The notes under the pieces: generated by a model
Seen by the model: the letters and a program-made list of their open reading frames with translations, nothing else
Database searches by the model: none
What the model was told of the DNA's origin: nothing
Translations under genes and position numbers: made by a program
Part shown: positions 41,140 to 49,510 of the stretch, piece by piece
Layout: each line of letters opens with the position of its first letter
Numbering within the stretch: the stretch's first letter is position 1
DNA from: Thermoanaerobaculum sp.
GTDB lineage: Bacteria; Acidobacteriota; Thermoanaerobaculia; Multivoradales; UBA5704
NCBI GenBank assembly: GCA_021154885.1
Contig: JAJKHS010000048.1
Location: 1-60,854 of the forward strand
Length of the DNA stretch: 60,854 bases
Reading direction: 5' to 3'

Positions 41140-44100
41140 CTACGTCGCTCGCGTGGCGGCGCGGATCTGGGAGGAGTCGGGAGAGGCGGGCGCGAAGGAG
41201 GGGACGACGTCCGGTCCCTGCTGCCGCACCAGCTCGACGAGTTGCCCCTCCATGGCCTTGAGAGATCCTTCCGGCACGGGTCCGCCGGCCGGGTTGTCCG
41301 GGCCGGGGAGCACGCCGACCGTCCGGTTGCGCCCCTCGCGCTTCGCTAGGTAGAGGGCGCGGTCGGCCAGGCTCAGCACCTCCTCGAAAGAGAGAGAGTC
41401 GGGTTCGATGCGAGACCATGGATAGGGAGCCCAGCCCACCGAGCAGGTAATGTGGACCTGCTGGCCCTCGACGACAAAGGGTTCGCCGGCCACCGCCTCC
41501 AGAATCCGCACCGCCAGCTCACCTCCCGCCTCGCGATTCGTCCAGCGGCTGACGATCAGGAACTCCTCGCCCCCCCAGCGCACGGTCGCGTCGGTGGTGC
41601 GGGCCACCTGCCGCAGGCGGTGGCCGAGCTCCACCAGCACGGTATCGCCGCCGGCGTGACCGATCCAGTCGTTGAGCCGCTTGAAGTGATCGAGGTCGAT
41701 GAAGTAGAAGATCAGGTCCGCATTGTGGTCCCGCAGCGCCGGCGACTGCTGGGCGTTGCGCACGGCCTGGCTCAGGTCGGGACCGATGTTGAGGTCGAGG
41801 AAGCGGCGGTTGCTCAAGCCGGTCAGCGGATCGGTGACCGAGGACAACTCCAGCTTGCGGTTGGCCTCCGCCAGCTCGCGGGTGCGTTCGGCGACCTGCG
41901 CTTCGAGCTGAGCGGTGCGGCGGGCTTTCGCCCGGAGCTGGTTGCCTACCCAGCCGAGACCCACGAGGGTGAGTGCATAGAGGGCAATGGCCCAAAGGGT
42001 GAGCCAGGGCGCCGGCCGCACCCGGAAATCGACCTGGATCGGACCGGAGACCGTGCCTTCGCCGTCCCGCCCCCAGGCGCGGAAGGTGTAGGTGCCCTGG
42101 GGGAGACGGTTGTAGACCACGTGAGCTTCCCGGCTCCAGGGTGTGGGCTCGTCCTCGAGGCCGGCGAGCTGGGTGCGGTAGAGGATGGCGTGCTCGCGGC
42201 GGTAGCTCAGCAGGGCGAACTGGAACTCCAGGCTGTTCTCGTCGTGGCGCAGAGGGGCGCCGGGAACGAGGGGACGCTCCCGGCCTGCTACTTTGACGTG
42301 CTCGAGGAGCAGCGGAGCAACCGGGCGGGGCGCGGCGCCCAGGGGCGGAGCAGGATCGAGAATGGCGGCGCCGCCCGTGGCGCCACCCCAGATGCGGCCC
42401 AGGCGGTCGCGGTAGGAGGCGCGGTTGAACTCCATGCCCGGCAGGCCATCGCCGGCATTGAAGGTCTCCAGCCGCGCGGCGCCCAGCCCTCCCGTGGGCG
42501 CCAGGGTGAGGCGGTCCACTCCCCAGTCGGTAAAGAGATAGACACGGCCGTAGAGGTCGGTCTGGACCTGGGCGACTGCGGCGTTGCTCAGGGCCGGCCG
42601 GGTGTGGTCCGTCAGCGCCTCGCAGGGTCCCTGGAGGTTTCCCGCCCCGTCCAGTCGCATACGGGCGACCCCGCCCTGGGTTGCGATCCAGAGCCAGCCA
42701 GTGCCGTCGCCGACCGTGACCGGCAGGAGGGCCATGACCCGGGGGTGAGGCAGACAGGGGACCCGCACTGCCTCCCAGCGCTCGGCCGCGAGGCGCGCCA
42801 CGCCGCCATCCGTGCCCGTCCAGAGGACGGGAGCGCCGGCGGGCCGCGGCACCAGGGCGAGGGCGCGGACCTCGGGGCCGGGAAGGCCCGAATCCTGCGG
42901 CCGGAAGACGGTCCAGCGGCCCTCTGCGAAGCGGGCGAGCCCCCTGGCAGTGCCGGCCCAGATCTCCGCACCACGCGGTGAAGGCACCGCCAGCAGGGAC
43001 ATGATCCATTCGTGGGGGAGGGGGGCGTTATGGGTGCTGAAGCTCGTCCAGCGGCCGTGGGAGAAGCGCCGCAGTCCCTCCACCGTCCCCAGCCAGAGAG
43101 ACACCGTTCCATCCTTTTCCTGCGCGTTGGTCGCGCTGAAGATCACCTCCGACCCGGCAGGAGAGGGCGAGAAGCGCTCCCAGCCGCGCGGCGTGAGGCG
43201 GACCATGCCGCCGAGCGTGCCGATCCAGAAGGTGTGCTGGCCGTCCGGGAACGTCGCTTCGCCGACGCCGAAGACCACGTCGTTGGGCAGCCCTGAGCGG
43301 GTGTCCACGGCGTGCCACTGCTCGCGGTCGAGCCGGGCGAGAGCGGCCGGAGTGGCCAGCCAGAGGCTGGAGTGGTCCTTGCCGGACCCGGTGATCAACA
43401 GGTCGTAGACGTAGTTCGCCGGCAGCCCGCAGCGGCTGTCGAAAGCCTGCCAACGGCCATCGTCCTGGATGCGCAGGAGGCCGGAGCGGAAGCTGCCCGC
43501 CCAGACGATGAGCTCGCCATCGGGCGAGCGGCTCGCCAGGAGCTTGGCCACCGGCCCCGGAGGGAAGCCCGAGCCGGCATCGTAGCGGCTCCAGACTCCA
43601 CCCCGCAAACGGGCAAGGCCCCGGTCGGTCCCCACCCAGAGCGAGCTCTGGCCATCCTTGCCAACGGTCTCGGCGAGGCTGCGGATCGAGCGGTCGGGGA
43701 GCACGGCGGGATCGTCGAAAAGGGGAGAGAGGATCGGGTGGTCGCCGCCGGCGTCGTCGAGCCGCAGCAGGCCGTGATTGGTGCCGATCCAGAGGGCGAG
43801 CCGGCCATCTTCAGCGCGGGTGGCGGCGAGGGTGTGCACGGCCTGGCCATGCAGCGCGGGCACCTCCATGCAGGTGTCGCCGCGACACCGCCCCAGGCCC
43901 GAGCCAGTGCCCGCCCACACCGTGCTCCGCCCCCGCTCCACGGTCTCGATCAGCGATGCGATGATGCCGGCCGGCACGCCGGAGCGAGGATCGAACCGGC
44001 GCCAGACGCCGGCACGCAGCCGCAGCAGCCGGTCTTCCGGCAAGCCGAACCACAGACTGCCGTCCCCTGCGGCCAACAGGGAAAAGGGGCCGACCGGTGT

Positions 44101-44397
44101 GTGCTCACCCGGGATCTCGACCTTCTGCCAGCTCTGCCCGTTGTAGCGGACCGGCCCCTCAGGCGTCGACGCCCAGATGTACCCCCGAGTGTCCTGGGCC
44201 AGACCGGGGTTTCCGGGCTTGACCCCGTCCCGCCAGGTGAACACCCGCCACGGCAGCCAGCGGTCCGGGTCTGAAGGGACCTGCGGTGGACCGGGCTGGA
44301 CGACGGGGGGCGCCGCGCCGAACGGCCCGGGACTTGGAACCGCCGCCAGTGGCGTCGCGAGAGCCGCAGCAAGGAACAGGATGGGCCGAGTTGTCAT
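41140..44397 (-). CDS. two-component-propeller/Y_Y_Y sensor with GGDEF diguanylate cyclase domain
   Basis: A signal peptide (LFLAAALATPLAAVPS) leads to a periplasmic beta-propeller of repeated blades (LWxGTxxGLxRLxxGxW), then a Y_Y_Y domain (FAWG-type, VYNRLPQGTYTFRAWGRDG) near residues ~690-770. A transmembrane helix (WLTLWAIALYALTLVGLGWV, ~790-810) and a coiled coil (RKARRTAQLEAQVAERTREL) connect to a cytoplasmic GGDEF domain (~860-1030) with DPLTGLSNRRFLD and RWGGEEFLIVSRW, so the active site GGEEF is intact. It would make c-di-GMP in response to a periplasmic ligand. Most such propeller/Y_Y_Y sensors end in a histidine kinase, so this fusion is a less common form. Confidence 0.92.
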   Translation of the reverse strand: MTTRPILFLAAALATPLAAVPSPGPFGAAPPVVQPGPPQVPSDPDRWLPWRVFTWRDGVKPGNPGLAQDTRGYIWASTPEGPVRYNGQSWQKVEIPGEHTPVGPFSLLAAGDGSLWFGLPEDRLLRLRAGVWRRFDPRSGVPAGIIASLIETVERGRSTVWAGTGSGLGRCRGDTCMEVPALHGQAVHTLAATRAEDGRLALWIGTNHGLLRLDDAGGDHPILSPLFDDPAVLPDRSIRSLAETVGKDGQSSLWVGTDRGLARLRGGVWSRYDAGSGFPPGPVAKLLASRSPDGELIVWAGSFRSGLLRIQDDGRWQAFDSRCGLPANYVYDLLITGSGKDHSSLWLATPAALARLDREQWHAVDTRSGLPNDVVFGVGEATFPDGQHTFWIGTLGGMVRLTPRGWERFSPSPAGSEVIFSATNAQEKDGTVSLWLGTVEGLRRFSHGRWTSFSTHNAPLPHEWIMSLLAVPSPRGAEIWAGTARGLARFAEGRWTVFRPQDSGLPGPEVRALALVPRPAGAPVLWTGTDGGVARLAAERWEAVRVPCLPHPRVMALLPVTVGDGTGWLWIATQGGVARMRLDGAGNLQGPCEALTDHTRPALSNAAVAQVQTDLYGRVYLFTDWGVDRLTLAPTGGLGAARLETFNAGDGLPGMEFNRASYRDRLGRIWGGATGGAAILDPAPPLGAAPRPVAPLLLEHVKVAGRERPLVPGAPLRHDENSLEFQFALLSYRREHAILYRTQLAGLEDEPTPWSREAHVVYNRLPQGTYTFRAWGRDGEGTVSGPIQVDFRVRPAPWLTLWAIALYALTLVGLGWVGNQLRAKARRTAQLEAQVAERTRELAEANRKLELSSVTDPLTGLSNRRFLDLNIGPDLSQAVRNAQQSPALRDHNADLIFYFIDLDHFKRLNDWIGHAGGDTVLVELGHRLRQVARTTDATVRWGGEEFLIVSRWTNREAGGELAVRILEAVAGEPFVVEGQQVHITCSVGWAPYPWSRIEPDSLSFEEVLSLADRALYLAKREGRNRTVGVLPGPDNPAGGPVPEGSLKAMEGQLVELVRQQGPDVVPSFAPASPDSSQIRAATRAT

Positions 44398-44398
44398 C

Positions 44399-44436
44399 GA
44401 TGCTGAGGATCCAGTATAGCGCAGATCCTCAGCATC
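44399..44436 (-). promoter_or_regulatory. -10 box flanked by a perfect 13-bp inverted repeat
   Basis: GATGCTGAGGATC (44399-44411) and GATCCTCAGCATC (44424-44436) are exact reverse complements separated by 12 bases. The spacer contains TATACT on the minus strand (44418-44413), a good -10 box for the GGDEF gene starting at 44397. The -35 match is weak, which would fit control by an activator or repressor at the palindrome. Confidence 0.65.
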
Positions 44437-44480
44437 TCGAAAAGACGCAACCTCGTAACGGTCCGGTCCGGCCGTCCCCC

Positions 44481-45110
44481 CTACTCGCCGCTCGTCCCCC
44501 AGAGCTCCTGCAGGCGCCGGTCACGGCCGCAGCCGCTACGGTAGAACTTGTAGCGGATGGGATTCTTCTTATAGAAATCCTGGTGGTACTCCTCCGCGGG
44601 ATAGAAGGGGCCGGCCGGCACGATCTCGGTCTGGATCGGCTGCTTGAAACGTTTCTGCACCTCGGCCTTCGACGCCTCGGCCAGGCGCTTCTCCGTCTCG
44701 TCGTGGTAGAAGATCGCCGAGCGGTACTGGTGCCCCGTGTCGCAGAACTGGCGGTCCTTCACCAGGGGATCGACGTTGTGCCAGAAGACGTCGAGCAGCT
44801 TCTGATAGCTGACCTTCGCCGGATCGTAGGCCACCTCGACGGACTCGGCGTGGCCGGTGCCGCCAGCCGAGACCTCCTCGTAGGTGGGATTCTTCTTGGT
44901 GCCGCCCGTGTAGCCCGAGGTGGTGGAGACCACGCCCGCGACCTTGTCGAACGCCGCCTCCACGCACCAGAAGCAGCCGCCGGCGAAGGCGGCCTTGGCC
45001 AGCGGGTGAGGCGGAGCCGGCTGCGCCGCACGGGCAACACCGGCGCCCGGGCCGGCAGCCATCAGGAGCCCGGCCAACGCCAGCCAGCTCCGCTTGAAGA
45101 TTCCGTTCAT
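44481..45110 (-). CDS. msrA: peptide methionine sulfoxide reductase A, exported
   Basis: The 209-residue enzyme reduces methionine-S-sulfoxide in proteins. The catalytic motif is AFAGGCFWCVEAAFDKVAGV, with the active-site cysteine of GCFWC near residue 43, followed by TTSGYTGGTKKNPTYEEVSA and GHAESVEVAYDPAKVSY. The C-terminal part keeps the expected YHQDFYKKNP. An N-terminal signal peptide (WLALAGLLMAAGPGAGVARA) places it outside the cytosol, where it would repair oxidised surface proteins. AAGGAGG lies six bases before the ATG. It is divergent from a secreted protein gene. Confidence 0.96.
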   Translation of the reverse strand: MNGIFKRSWLALAGLLMAAGPGAGVARAAQPAPPHPLAKAAFAGGCFWCVEAAFDKVAGVVSTTSGYTGGTKKNPTYEEVSAGGTGHAESVEVAYDPAKVSYQKLLDVFWHNVDPLVKDRQFCDTGHQYRSAIFYHDETEKRLAEASKAEVQKRFKQPIQTEIVPAGPFYPAEEYHQDFYKKNPIRYKFYRSGCGRDRRLQELWGTSGE

Positions 45111-45352
45111 GTCATGCCTCCTTGGTTGCCTTCCACCACCATGCTACGCACCAGCCAGCGGGATGGATTCCGGAGGGCTGCTCGGCCTTGGATTCGTCAA
45201 CCCGGCCGCGACCGCCGGTGCGGCCCGTGGATGATGTCAGATCCTTCTGCTCTGCGGCGAAATATATAGGCGAGTGGCCCGGGTACCCGCGGCAGGTGCG
45301 GCGATCCGCCGGCATCGGCACGTTGAAGTACACTGCCACAGGAGGAATGACC

Positions 45353-46216
45353 ATGAGAAATCAGAATAGCATTATCGCTGCCTTTGCCGTGACCCTGGCG
45401 CTTGGTCTCTTTTGGGCTCGGAGTACCGCCGCACAGCAGCACCCTGCGAATCCCGACGTCGCAACTCACAACATGGTGGTGATTGGCGAGAGGACCGTAT
45501 ACCTTTCCCATCTCCCCATGTTCCAGGATCCGGAGGATCTCAAGAAGAAATTCATCATGCCTCACCGGTTCCAGGCGATCTTCGAGGTGGTCTTTGATCA
45601 TCAAGACGAGTATGTGAAAGACCGCCAGACCCCCGGGGCACCTAGGCTTTACACACTGGGGCCGCAAGAGAAGTTCGTGCTCTCCGAGCTCGCCCCAACG
45701 GGACCCGATGCTAAACCTCCTCGGTCTTTCACGGCCAAAGTCCTTCGTGGTCATTTAGAAAAGCCAAGCCCAAACGGCGAGGGCGTCATCCTCCGTGACG
45801 TTCAAGTCCGTGTGAAGCGGGTCGTGCATTTTCGGGAATTCGACCCCAAGGCCAAGAGACCCGCACGGCTGGAATACCTGCTTTTCGGCAAAGGAGGGGA
45901 GCTCTTCCTGGCGCACTTGATCGTGGCCCCGCCGGACTTCGATCAGTTGCTGTCGGTGAAGGTCACGGGCCACGAATTCACCGACGAAGAGTTGGCCAAG
46001 GGAGTGCAGGTGGCCTTCGCCGGGTCAGCCAACACCCCTGCCGGCCGGCTCAAAGCAAAGCAGCAGGCAGTGGGTGAGATGACGTCCGGCAGTCCGCCGA
46101 GTACGACCAAGCTTCAAATCGTGGTGAACGGAGAGCTCTTTTTCGAGGAAGGCGAGCTGAGAGTGCCAGCGGTCTTTGGTACGACACCGGAGGAGAAGCG
46201 GGCCGGCTTTCCGTGA
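45353..46216 (+). CDS. secreted protein of unknown function (HNMxVIGExTVYLSHLPMF family)
   Basis: A signal peptide (SIIAAFAVTLALGLFWARST, ending near AAQ) precedes a ~260-residue domain that begins HNMVVIGERTVYLSHLPMF and continues with HRFQAIFEVVFDH, RVKRVVHFREFDP, KAKRPARLEYLLFGKGGELF and LAHLIVAPPDFDQLLSV. I recall related proteins with the same VYLSHLPMF and AxLEYLLFGKGxELFLAH blocks in Acidobacteriota and cyanobacteria, without assigned function. I start at 45353, since GGAGG (45341-45345) is seven bases upstream; the ATG at 45347 is too close. It diverges from msrA. No enzymatic motif is visible, so a binding or storage role is as good a guess as any. Confidence 0.7.
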   Translation: MRNQNSIIAAFAVTLALGLFWARSTAAQQHPANPDVATHNMVVIGERTVYLSHLPMFQDPEDLKKKFIMPHRFQAIFEVVFDHQDEYVKDRQTPGAPRLYTLGPQEKFVLSELAPTGPDAKPPRSFTAKVLRGHLEKPSPNGEGVILRDVQVRVKRVVHFREFDPKAKRPARLEYLLFGKGGELFLAHLIVAPPDFDQLLSVKVTGHEFTDEELAKGVQVAFAGSANTPAGRLKAKQQAVGEMTSGSPPSTTKLQIVVNGELFFEEGELRVPAVFGTTPEEKRAGFP

Positions 46217-46312
46217 GTCAGCCATACACGGGGCAAGGCCTCCAACCGGGAGTCAATCTGGACGCTCGGTCTCGCCACCTTGCCAGACCACCGACGGCGT
46301 CGATGCTGGTCC

Positions 46313-47236
46313 TCACAGAATCCAGAACTGGACGCCCTGCTGCTCCAGGAAGATCCGCGCTTCGGGTCCCTGGAGATAGGCCAGGGTGGAGATCGTTCCG
46401 GCTTCCAGGCAGGTGCGGGCGACGACGGTCACCGAGCGCGGCGCGCCGGCGACGGGCCAGCCGGTTTTGGGATTCAGGATGTGGCCGAGCCGCTGGCCTC
46501 GCCACTGCACGTAGCGCCGGGAGTCGCCGCTCGTCGCGAGACCCGCGCGAGCGACGTCCAGCCGGTACAGAGCGGCCTGCCCCGTGCGGCCCGGATCGTC
46601 GATGCCAACTCCCCACGTGCGATGGCCGCGCCGCAGGCCGCCGGCAAAGAGGTCGCCTCCGAAGTTCACCAGGAACGATCTCGCGGTCTGCGCCGCGAGG
46701 AGCCCGGCGACGCGATCCACCGCGTACTCCTTGCCGATGCCTCCGAGGTCGATCTCCATCCCGGCGGGCATCGACAGCGTGCGATCCTGCCAGGTGACCC
46801 GTCCCCAGCCCACGCGCTCGAGGCACGCCTCGACGGCCTTCTGTCCCGGGACGCGGCTGCCGCCGTCGAACTTCCAGACGCGCCGCAGCACACCGGAGGT
46901 GATGTCGAAAAGCCCCGCGGACATCTCCCAGCAGGTAGCCGCATAGCTGATCAGTTGCGCCGTTTCCTCGTCGACCTCGACCGGCCGTCCGTTGGCATGA
47001 TTGATCTCGTGGATCAGGTTGTCCGTACGGTAGCGGCTGAATTTGCGCTCGATGCGCAGCGCCTCCCGCGCCGCGATCTCGACGAGCGCCGCTGCTTCGT
47101 CACGGTCGTCGCCGTCGACGAGCACCGTGCACGGGCTGGCCATCGCCTCGAAGCGGCCGGCGAAGTAGTCCTCGATGCGGTCGAGCGCCGGCCCGCGCCG
47201 TGGCGGGGAAGCCGCAGGGTGAATGGCGCGGGCCAA
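46313..47236 (-). CDS. apbE: FAD:protein FMN transferase (ApbE)
   Basis: The 307-residue product has the ApbE pattern: MASPCTVLVDG, KFSRYRTDNLIHEINHANG, GLFDITSGVLRRVWKF, the metal- and FAD-binding EIDLGGIGKEYAVDRVAGLL, NFGGDLFAGG and ATSGDSRRYVQWRG followed by HILNPKTGWPV. ApbE transfers FMN from FAD to threonine or serine of periplasmic redox proteins. The start is a TTG at 47236 with GAGG eight bases upstream, only ten bases beyond the DUF3570 stop, because the frame upstream overlaps that gene. No clear signal peptide follows this start, unusual for an exported ApbE. It is the last gene of the tlpA-DUF4266-DUF3570-apbE operon. Confidence 0.9.
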   Translation of the reverse strand: MARAIHPAASPPRRGPALDRIEDYFAGRFEAMASPCTVLVDGDDRDEAAALVEIAAREALRIERKFSRYRTDNLIHEINHANGRPVEVDEETAQLISYAATCWEMSAGLFDITSGVLRRVWKFDGGSRVPGQKAVEACLERVGWGRVTWQDRTLSMPAGMEIDLGGIGKEYAVDRVAGLLAAQTARSFLVNFGGDLFAGGLRRGHRTWGVGIDDPGRTGQAALYRLDVARAGLATSGDSRRYVQWRGQRLGHILNPKTGWPVAGAPRSVTVVARTCLEAGTISTLAYLQGPEARIFLEQQGVQFWIL

Positions 47237-47246
47237 GCGCTCGACC

Positions 47247-48536
47247 TCAAAAGTTGAACGAGTAGCCGAGGACGGCCGTGACCGTATTGATCGGCGGGGA
47301 CAGGTCAAAGGAGCTCTTGGTGCCGGTCGAGCTCGGCGGCGAGCTGTCCCCCGCCTGCCGTATGTATTCGGCGCGGAGGTTCCACTGCGATGGATTGTCG
47401 CCGACATGGAAAGCGAAACTGGCTCCGAGGGTCAGCGTCGTCAAGCGGCCGAGGCGGTAGTCGCTGGTGGCGAATTCCGGCGGGGCCAGGAAGCTGGAAA
47501 TGCCGGTGGTGAAGAAATCCGCGGCGCTCTGCCGGTAGTAGCGGATGTGTGGCTCGATGTACCAGTCGCCTTCCAGGTCATGCCGGTACTTGAGGTCGAG
47601 CGTGTTCGATCGTATTCCCCAGGTGTCCCGGTAATAGCGGTACGACGCGTAGCCGATGTCGTGCGTGAAGTGATAGGCGGAGCTCAAAAGCGCCGAAGTC
47701 CGGGTCCGTGTCGACGGCCGGTTGTCCGTCACCTCCGCCTGGGGCTCGCCGGAGAAGGGGTCCACGAGGCTGATGACTTTGTAGGGCTCGGTCAGATAAC
47801 CCTTCTCAAGGGTGCGGGACCCGTCCAGGGACAGGATCCAGCGGCGCGTCAGCACTCGCGACACGCCGAGCAGCAGGTTGGTGACCCGCTTGGAATTCGC
47901 TCTCTTGGAAACCTCGCTGCCGTCGGACAATCCGACCGGTGTTCCGCCGACCGGAAAGACGCTGTCATCATTGTAACCGCCGCCCGCGGTGACGGTGAGC
48001 AGCCGCTGCATCAGCTCGGCGGAAACCTTGCCGGTGATGCCGAGCGACTGGTAATCCTTCTCGCGCGAGGCGTGGACTCCGAAGGTCGAGGTGACGATCT
48101 TGCCCCAAGGTTTCTGCCATTCGCCGTCCAGCCCCGCGCGATGGTCCTGGAACCGCACCGACGGGATGCTGCCGGCGGGAACGTTGACGACCCGGCCCGA
48201 TGCGGTCGTCATCGTCTGCACGCTGCCCGAGGGCCGCGCACCGCTCGGCGAGGCGCCGGTGATGACGTCGATTCCGAGTTGGGCGGAGAGCGACTGGCCG
48301 TCGCCAAAGAGGCGCGTGGCGCGGACGATCGGCTCGTACACCTGAACCCGGCTCTGCTCGCCGTAATAGAGCGCCGTGTAGTCGACCTGGTTCGCCGCCG
48401 CCGCCGCCGCCGCCGCCGTCACCGCCGGCTCGGCCATCGCCGCGGACGGCACGAGGAGAAGGGCGAGCGCGGCCTTGCCCAGCCGTTCACGCAGTGCCGA
48501 AGTGGAGGAAGTGAAGCCCGCCGGTCCTAGTTGCAC
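47247..48536 (-). CDS. DUF3570 outer-membrane beta-barrel protein
   Basis: A signal peptide (LGKAALALLLVPSAAMA) is followed by an Ala-rich stretch encoded by about nine GCC codons in a row (48393-48418), then NQVDYTALYYGEQSRVQVYE and about 380 residues of alternating strands with aromatic ends, finishing VTAVLGYSFNF. A C-terminal phenylalanine and strand periodicity fit an outer-membrane beta-barrel. This matches DUF3570 as I know it, a family regularly encoded with DUF4266 and ApbE. The GTG at 48536 (GGAGGGGG seven to eight bases upstream) overlaps the 3' end of the DUF4266 gene by ten bases. Function unproven; a pore or assembly role is likely. Confidence 0.82.
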   Translation of the reverse strand: MQLGPAGFTSSTSALRERLGKAALALLLVPSAAMAEPAVTAAAAAAAANQVDYTALYYGEQSRVQVYEPIVRATRLFGDGQSLSAQLGIDVITGASPSGARPSGSVQTMTTASGRVVNVPAGSIPSVRFQDHRAGLDGEWQKPWGKIVTSTFGVHASREKDYQSLGITGKVSAELMQRLLTVTAGGGYNDDSVFPVGGTPVGLSDGSEVSKRANSKRVTNLLLGVSRVLTRRWILSLDGSRTLEKGYLTEPYKVISLVDPFSGEPQAEVTDNRPSTRTRTSALLSSAYHFTHDIGYASYRYYRDTWGIRSNTLDLKYRHDLEGDWYIEPHIRYYRQSAADFFTTGISSFLAPPEFATSDYRLGRLTTLTLGASFAFHVGDNPSQWNLRAEYIRQAGDSSPPSSTGTKSSFDLSPPINTVTAVLGYSFNF

Positions 48537-48757
48537 CCGCAGCCCCCTCCGCCGACGTCCTGCCCCCCGGTCGAGGCCTCTTTGCTGAAATAGATGTGCT
48601 CGTCGATGGAGTGCAGCATGGGGCAGGGAATGAGCCTCATCCCCTTCTCGGCGAGAAGGTCTCGATCCCAGGGTCGAACGGTGGCACAGCCGCCGGCCAG
48701 GACCGCCAGCGCCAGGGCGAGGGCGAGCCGCAAGGGCCACTTCGCCGGTTTTTTCAT
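48527..48757 (-). CDS. DUF4266 small lipoprotein with Gly/Cys tail
   Basis: The 76-residue protein has a lipoprotein signal (LRLALALALAVLAGGCATV, lipobox AGGC), then WDRDLLAEKGMRLIP, HSIDEHIYFSKEASTGG and a C-terminal GGGGCGCN. The glycine-rich tail with two cysteines is the strongest feature of DUF4266 and may bind metal or be modified. Its ATG overlaps the TlpA stop by four bases (ATGA at 48754-48757), and its 3' end overlaps the DUF3570 start. Such tight packing suggests the three proteins are made in fixed proportion. No function is established; the neighbouring ApbE suggests extracytoplasmic redox chemistry. Confidence 0.82.
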   Translation of the reverse strand: MKKPAKWPLRLALALALAVLAGGCATVRPWDRDLLAEKGMRLIPCPMLHSIDEHIYFSKEASTGGQDVGGGGCGCN

Positions 48758-49317
48758 TTGGTCATCTCCTCCTTGATCTGCTTCTTGATCTGCTTCTCGA
48801 TCGTGTCGGCATCCCGCAGGTCAAACCCGGCATGGGAGTAGACCAGGCGTCCTGACCGGCTCACGAGAAAGCTCGACGGCATGGCCGTCACGTTGAACGC
48901 TTCAGCCGTTTTTCCCTCGGGGTCGAACGCTACGATGAAGGGCGGCGAGAACTGGCGCAGGAACGCCTGCGCCAGATCCCGATCCTTGTCCAGATTGATC
49001 GCGACGACCACCAGGCCATTCTCCCCGTAGCGTTCCGACATCGTGCTCAACCACGGAAACGACTGTCGGCAGGGCCCGCACCACGAGGCCCAGAAATCGA
49101 CGAGCACCACCTTCGTCCGCAGCCCATCGAGCGCTACGGTGCCGGTGCGCGTGGGAAGCTCGAAGCTCGCGGCGAGGGGAGGATCGGGGCTCACGCCGTG
49201 CGCCGTCCTGGCGCGCGCCGGGAGCGCGAGAGAGAGCAGCAGCAGAAGGAGCGCAGCGCAGCGTCGCGCCGCGAGGGAAGCCGCGCCAGGCCCGGTTGAT
49301 TTCTTTTGCCTCTTCAC
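48754..49317 (-). CDS. TlpA/ResA-like thioredoxin, exported
   Basis: The 187-residue protein has an N-terminal hydrophobic signal (ALLLLLLSLALPARA) and a thioredoxin domain with VVLVDFWASWCGPCRQSFPW, the active-site CGPC, VVVAINLDKDRDLAQAFL and the cis-proline segment TAMPSSFLVSRSGRLVYSHA. It would reduce disulfides, or protect cysteines, of exported proteins; the four-cysteine-rich partners nearby (DUF4266) are obvious candidates. It starts with GTG at 49317, AGGG seven bases upstream. It is the first gene of the operon, coupled to DUF4266 by an ATGA overlap. Confidence 0.9.
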   Translation of the reverse strand: MKRQKKSTGPGAASLAARRCAALLLLLLSLALPARARTAHGVSPDPPLAASFELPTRTGTVALDGLRTKVVLVDFWASWCGPCRQSFPWLSTMSERYGENGLVVVAINLDKDRDLAQAFLRQFSPPFIVAFDPEGKTAEAFNVTAMPSSFLVSRSGRLVYSHAGFDLRDADTIEKQIKKQIKEEMTK

Positions 49318-49510
49318 GTCAGACCCTCGTCAGCAACGCATGTGCCAGGGAGGCCGCATCGGACGGCACGATCGCCGCCGCGCGGGTCCGTGTCAAAAAC
49401 CTGACTCTCTGTCGTAGAAACCTCGCGATCCGGCCAGAGCATACCTCACGCCTGGACCGGATTCCAGATCTCCGGAAAGACGAGAAGCGGAGCACGACGC
49501 GAAGCTTTGC

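Noticed and set aside
48393-48418. GCC trinucleotide run as a phase-variation switch
   Set aside because: Triplet changes keep the frame of DUF3570, so no on/off effect is expected; only the Ala count would vary.
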